A DNA stretch of 8,762 bases from Candidatus Sericytochromatia bacterium. GTDB taxonomy: Bacteria > Cyanobacteriota > Sericytochromatia > UBA7694 > JACMQJ01. Both the position numbers and the translations under genes were made by a program. Position 1 is the first letter of the stretch; every line of letters begins with the position of its first letter. The DNA lies in NCBI GenBank assembly GCA_014377055.1, contig JACMQJ010000439.1, positions 1 to 8,762 of the forward strand, in the 5' to 3' direction. Below, piece by piece: positions 6,813 through 8,762 of the stretch. The notes under the pieces were generated by a model. That model was not told the DNA's origin. It saw nothing but the letters and a program-made list of their open reading frames with translations, and made no database searches.

Positions 6813-8339
6813 TTATCTTTTGCTGTTAATAAATGCTCTAATTGATCCTATCAGATACAATGAGCCACATATACATATCAATGTTTCATGCTTATTATAA
6901 CTTCTTTCAGTCATTATTTTACTCGCAAACTTTATTGATTGACTATATTCTGTAACAATTTGATGATCTTTATTTAAACTTTTTAGATATTCCGAAATCT
7001 TATTCGGTTCAGTTGCTTTTATTTCTACATGTGATTTTGTAATGACAAAAAAATCCGTAAAGGGAGTTAAACAATCTAACATTTTTTGATAATCTTTATT
7101 TTTATTACAGGCAAAAATAGTAATAACATTTTTATCTTTGGCTAATTCGTTGAATGTTTCAGAAAAACTTTTAATTCCCTGTTCATTATGAGCTCCATCC
7201 AAAATTATTTGTAAGCCATAATAATTTATAAACTCAAATCTTCCAGACCATTTAGTGTTTTTAATTCCTTGAGTTAGGAAACTCACCCCCAGCCCCTCTC
7301 TTTCTCCTAAGGTCGAAAAAGAGGGGAGCAAGAAATCCACCCTAACCCTCCTTTGCAAAGGAGGGGACAAGACTAAAGGAAGCGACAGCATAGAAAAATA
7401 GAATGTTTTTTTATATCTGTCTCCCTTACTTTTTTTTCTTAGCCCCACTTTGCAAAGGGGGGTTGGGGGGATTATTTTCTTAATAACATCTAGCGTTTTT
7501 AAAACTATTGCAAGATTTTCTAATTGATAGTTAGCAATAAATGGTAAAAATATTTCTTGCTGAAAAAATATTGAATCTTGATCATTACTTATTATTCTAT
7601 AGCCAACTTTGGGATAACTTATTATTTCTGAACTAATATTTTCATTTTCTAGGATTAATTCTTTTATTTGTAAAAATTCAGGTGAAGCAAAATATAATAA
7701 ATTTGTTTTTTGAAAATATATTTCATGATGAGGATTGGATTTGTTTATTATAACAGGAACATTTTCTTTAATTATTCCAGCTTTTTCGCCAGTTATTTTT
7801 TCTAAAGTATTACCTAACCGATCAGTATGATCATAGGAAACGCTAGTAATAATAGAAGCTAAGACATTTTTCAAAACATTTGTAGAGTCAAGTCTTCCCC
7901 CCAATCCAGCTTCAAAAATAGCTAGATCAATTTTTTGCTCAGAAAAATAATAAAAAGCGACAGCATTAATTATTTCAAATTCGGTAGGCTCTCCAAATAG
8001 TTCAGCATCTAATTTTTTGACTGCTGGTAAAATATTTTGATTTAATATTCTCAAAAAATCTATTTCACGTATCTCTTGATCATTTATCTTGATACGCTCA
8101 GTAAATCTTTCTAGATGTGGAGATGTAAAAATTCCGACTTTATACCCCAAATTACAAAAAACGGAGTGGAGCATGGCACTAACTGAACCTTTGCCATTTG
8201 TTCCAGCTACATGAATAGAAGGATAATCATTTTGAGGATTATTGACTAATCTCATTAGTTCATACATTCGATCTAATCCTATATGCTTTCTTTCAGGATA
8301 AGGCTTTCTAAAATTTTGTAAAATATTATCTAAGTTCAT
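6813..8339 (-). CDS. folC: bifunctional dihydrofolate synthase/folylpolyglutamate synthase with in-frame repeat insertion
   Basis: A cytoplasmic Mur-ligase-family enzyme that uses ATP to add glutamate to dihydropteroate and to folates. The ATP loop GTNGKGS is at residues 46-52. EAGLGGRLDSTN (143-154), DHTDRLGNTLEKITGEKAGI with H171 and the probably carbamylated K186, and the C-terminal-domain motif ILDGAHNEQG (DGAHN at 381-385) are all present. The usual length is about 420-440 residues; here it is 508. The excess is residues about 289-354, lying between the central-domain helix (ANYQLENLAIVLKTLDVIKK) and the conserved WSGRFE that opens the C-terminal domain. That stretch is encoded by palindromic repeat DNA and resembles no FolC sequence. 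The frame is kept, so the enzyme may still work with a loop at the domain hinge. No strong Shine-Dalgarno precedes the ATG at 8339. Confidence 0.95.
   Translation of the reverse strand: MNLDNILQNFRKPYPERKHIGLDRMYELMRLVNNPQNDYPSIHVAGTNGKGSVSAMLHSVFCNLGYKVGIFTSPHLERFTERIKINDQEIREIDFLRILNQNILPAVKKLDAELFGEPTEFEIINAVAFYYFSEQKIDLAIFEAGLGGRLDSTNVLKNVLASIITSVSYDHTDRLGNTLEKITGEKAGIIKENVPVIINKSNPHHEIYFQKTNLLYFASPEFLQIKELILENENISSEIISYPKVGYRIISNDQDSIFFQQEIFLPFIANYQLENLAIVLKTLDVIKKIIPPTPLCKVGLRKKSKGDRYKKTFYFSMLSLPLVLSPPLQRRVRVDFLLPSFSTLGEREGLGVSFLTQGIKNTKWSGRFEFINYYGLQIILDGAHNEQGIKSFSETFNELAKDKNVITIFACNKNKDYQKMLDCLTPFTDFFVITKSHVEIKATEPNKISEYLKSLNKDHQIVTEYSQSIKFASKIMTERSYNKHETLICICGSLYLIGSIRAFINSKR
7281..7333. 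repeat. GC-rich hairpin repeat module inside folC
   Basis: This block has CCCCTC (7293-7298) and GAGGGG (7321-7326) as hairpin arms, extended by a partly matched TCTTT/AAAAA, and is preceded by a run of C. It lacks the TTTGCAAAGG core of the adjoining element, so it seems to be a second repeat type sitting directly beside it. It encodes about residues 337-353 of FolC (STLGEREGLG and flanks). Similar C-rich hairpin repeats are common in intergenic DNA of many bacteria, from general knowledge. Confidence 0.65.
7334..7473. mobile_element. 140-bp MITE-like palindromic element in frame inside folC
   Basis: The left end (7334-7366) and the reverse complement of the right end (7473-7443) both begin AATCC and align at 28 of 33 columns with two gaps. 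Both contain the core CTTTGCAAAG. Weaker inverted similarity (AAGG-AG-GACAG followed by A-runs) carries on inward to about 7403, so the whole unit can fold into one long hairpin. Each end also has its own palindrome: 7346-7365 is perfect over 20 bp, and 7443-7462 has one mismatched pair. It encodes no protein of its own and would need a transposase from elsewhere. I could not see a clear target-site duplication. A diverged arm lies at 2257-2296. Confidence 0.7.
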
Positions 8340-8400
8340 ATTAATTATTCTTTTCCAAGAATGAATTCAATTTTTTTCACCAGAATAATGTATATTCAGG

Positions 8401-8424
8401 AACAAGGGGTTTAAACCCTTTGTT
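8401..8424. repeat. 24-bp near-perfect palindrome upstream of folC
   Basis: The arms pair around a central TTTAAA (8410-8415) with GGG/CCC and AACAA/TTGTT on each side; only one pair (8406/8419) fails, and it would be a G-U pair in RNA. It lies 62 nt before the folC start, between the lipoprotein terminator and folC. It could be an operator, a leader hairpin or a small dispersed repeat. It differs from the TTTGCAAAGG family. Confidence 0.6.
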
Positions 8425-8440
8425 TAAACTCATTTCTAGC

Positions 8441-8480
8441 AAACAAAAAAGCTGTCAAAATTTTGACAGCTTTTTTGTTT
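8441..8480 (-). terminator. perfect 40-nt palindromic intrinsic terminator (bidirectional)
   Basis: Positions 8441-8460 and 8461-8480 are exact inverted copies. On either strand the stem GCTGTCAAAA/TTTTGACAGC is followed by TTTTTTGTTT, the classic terminator form. On the minus strand it lies 36 nt after the lipoprotein stop codon, so it ends that transcript and separates it from folC. The same structure works on the plus strand, though no plus-strand gene is seen here. Confidence 0.92.
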
Positions 8481-8516
8481 ATTATTAATTATTCAGTATA
8501 TAACTAAATCAAAAAA

Positions 8517-8738
8517 CTACTTTGATGCAGCTGGTGCTGGTGATCCTGTTGTAGTTGTGTTTGTGGTAGTTGTTGTTGAAGTTGTACCACCAGCAGCTGG
8601 TGAAGCTGTTGCGTCAGCAGGTGAAGCTGATGTGGTTGTGGTAGTAGTACTTGTACTGCTACTTGATTCATCTTTGTTTGGGCATCCTGCTAATACTAAC
8701 ATTGCTGCAATACTTGATAATAGAATAAATTTTTTCAT
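8517..8738 (-). CDS. small Thr/Ser/Ala/Pro-rich lipoprotein
   Basis: A 73-residue protein with a lipoprotein signal peptide: MKKFILL start, hydrophobic core and lipobox LAGC, so C19 should be lipid-modified after signal peptidase II cleavage. The mature part of 55 residues is low-complexity, with runs of Thr and Ser, ASPADATASPAAGG-like stretches and no fold visible. It is probably a flexible surface-exposed or periplasmic tail; Thr/Ser runs are possible O-glycosylation sites, which is inference. AGGA lies 11 nt before the ATG. It is a single-gene unit ended by the 8441-8480 terminator, and its promoter would lie at or beyond the right edge. No specific function can be given. The real lipobox and matching terminator argue that it is a true gene despite the repetitive content. 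Confidence 0.8.
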   Translation of the reverse strand: MKKFILLSSIAAMLVLAGCPNKDESSSSTSTTTTTTSASPADATASPAAGGTTSTTTTTNTTTTGSPAPAASK

Positions 8739-8762
8739 AATATATTATTTCCTAAATTAAAA

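Noticed and set aside
7281..7473. CRISPR array or tandem repeats
   Set aside because: The repeats are palindromic, partly inverted to each other and not regularly spaced by unique spacers; no cas gene is seen.
6813..8339. folC as a broken gene because of the insertion
   Set aside because: The frame is unbroken and the ATP loop, the lysine motif and the DGAHN motif are all present on both sides of the insertion.
8340..8440. Folate-responsive riboswitch before folC
   Set aside because: The leader is short and contains only a 24-bp palindrome; I see no multi-helix structure or conserved motif of a tetrahydrofolate riboswitch.
8557..8760. Plus-strand open frame rich in Val opposite the lipoprotein
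   Set aside because: It is the reverse reading of Thr/Ser/Ala codon runs; the minus frame has a proper lipobox and a matching terminator.
1..8762. Altered genetic code, because no gene ends in TGA
   Set aside because: No in-frame TGA occurs in any supported gene and Trp is coded by TGG where checked; TGA is simply an uncommon stop in AT-rich genomes.

Overview
The window is AT-rich (roughly 30% GC by eye) and every supported gene lies on the minus strand, so transcription runs from high to low coordinates. It looks like a low-GC bacterium with a complex envelope: an SLH-domain secreted protein, a transmembrane Hanks-type kinase, a SPOR-domain membrane protein, a small lipoprotein and a GDP-mannose dehydratase. 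The YabO/RqcP-type S4 protein and SLH domains occur in Firmicutes and in cyanobacteria-related lineages. A non-photosynthetic cyanobacterial relative (Melainabacteria-like) or a similar uncultured lineage is a guess, not a conclusion. All seven complete genes end in TAA or TAG and none needs a recoded TGA.

Layout in the direction of transcription: a Thr/Ser-rich lipoprotein (8738-8517), closed by a perfect 40-nt palindromic terminator (8441-8480). Then comes a compact run: folC (8339-6813), a SPOR-domain protein (6723-6094, probably starting further upstream), a Ser/Thr kinase (6072-4720), an SLH-domain protein (4716-3994), rqcP (3948-3676) and enolase (3647-2346). Gaps inside this run are 3 to 89 nt, so it may be one operon, with a possible internal promoter before rqcP. 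After a repeat-bearing intergenic region with a candidate terminator (2140-2345) come a coiled-coil acidic protein of unknown function (2139-988) and, 4 nt later, gmd (983 to beyond the left edge).

Housekeeping genes (folate, translation quality control, glycolysis) are interleaved with an envelope/signalling trio: kinase, SLH protein and SPOR protein. The kinase has no PASTA repeats. Its outer part is instead a strongly basic tail built of Lys-Lys-Val-Ile-like units.

The most striking feature is inside folC. About 66 codons of GC-rich palindromic repeat DNA (about 7278-7475) are inserted in frame between the two domains of the enzyme, leaving all visible catalytic motifs intact. Part of it is a 140-bp element with long inverted arms. 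A diverged copy of one arm lies in the intergenic region after enolase (2257-2296), so this is a dispersed family in this genome. It resembles in concept the Rickettsia palindromic elements that insert into protein-coding genes.
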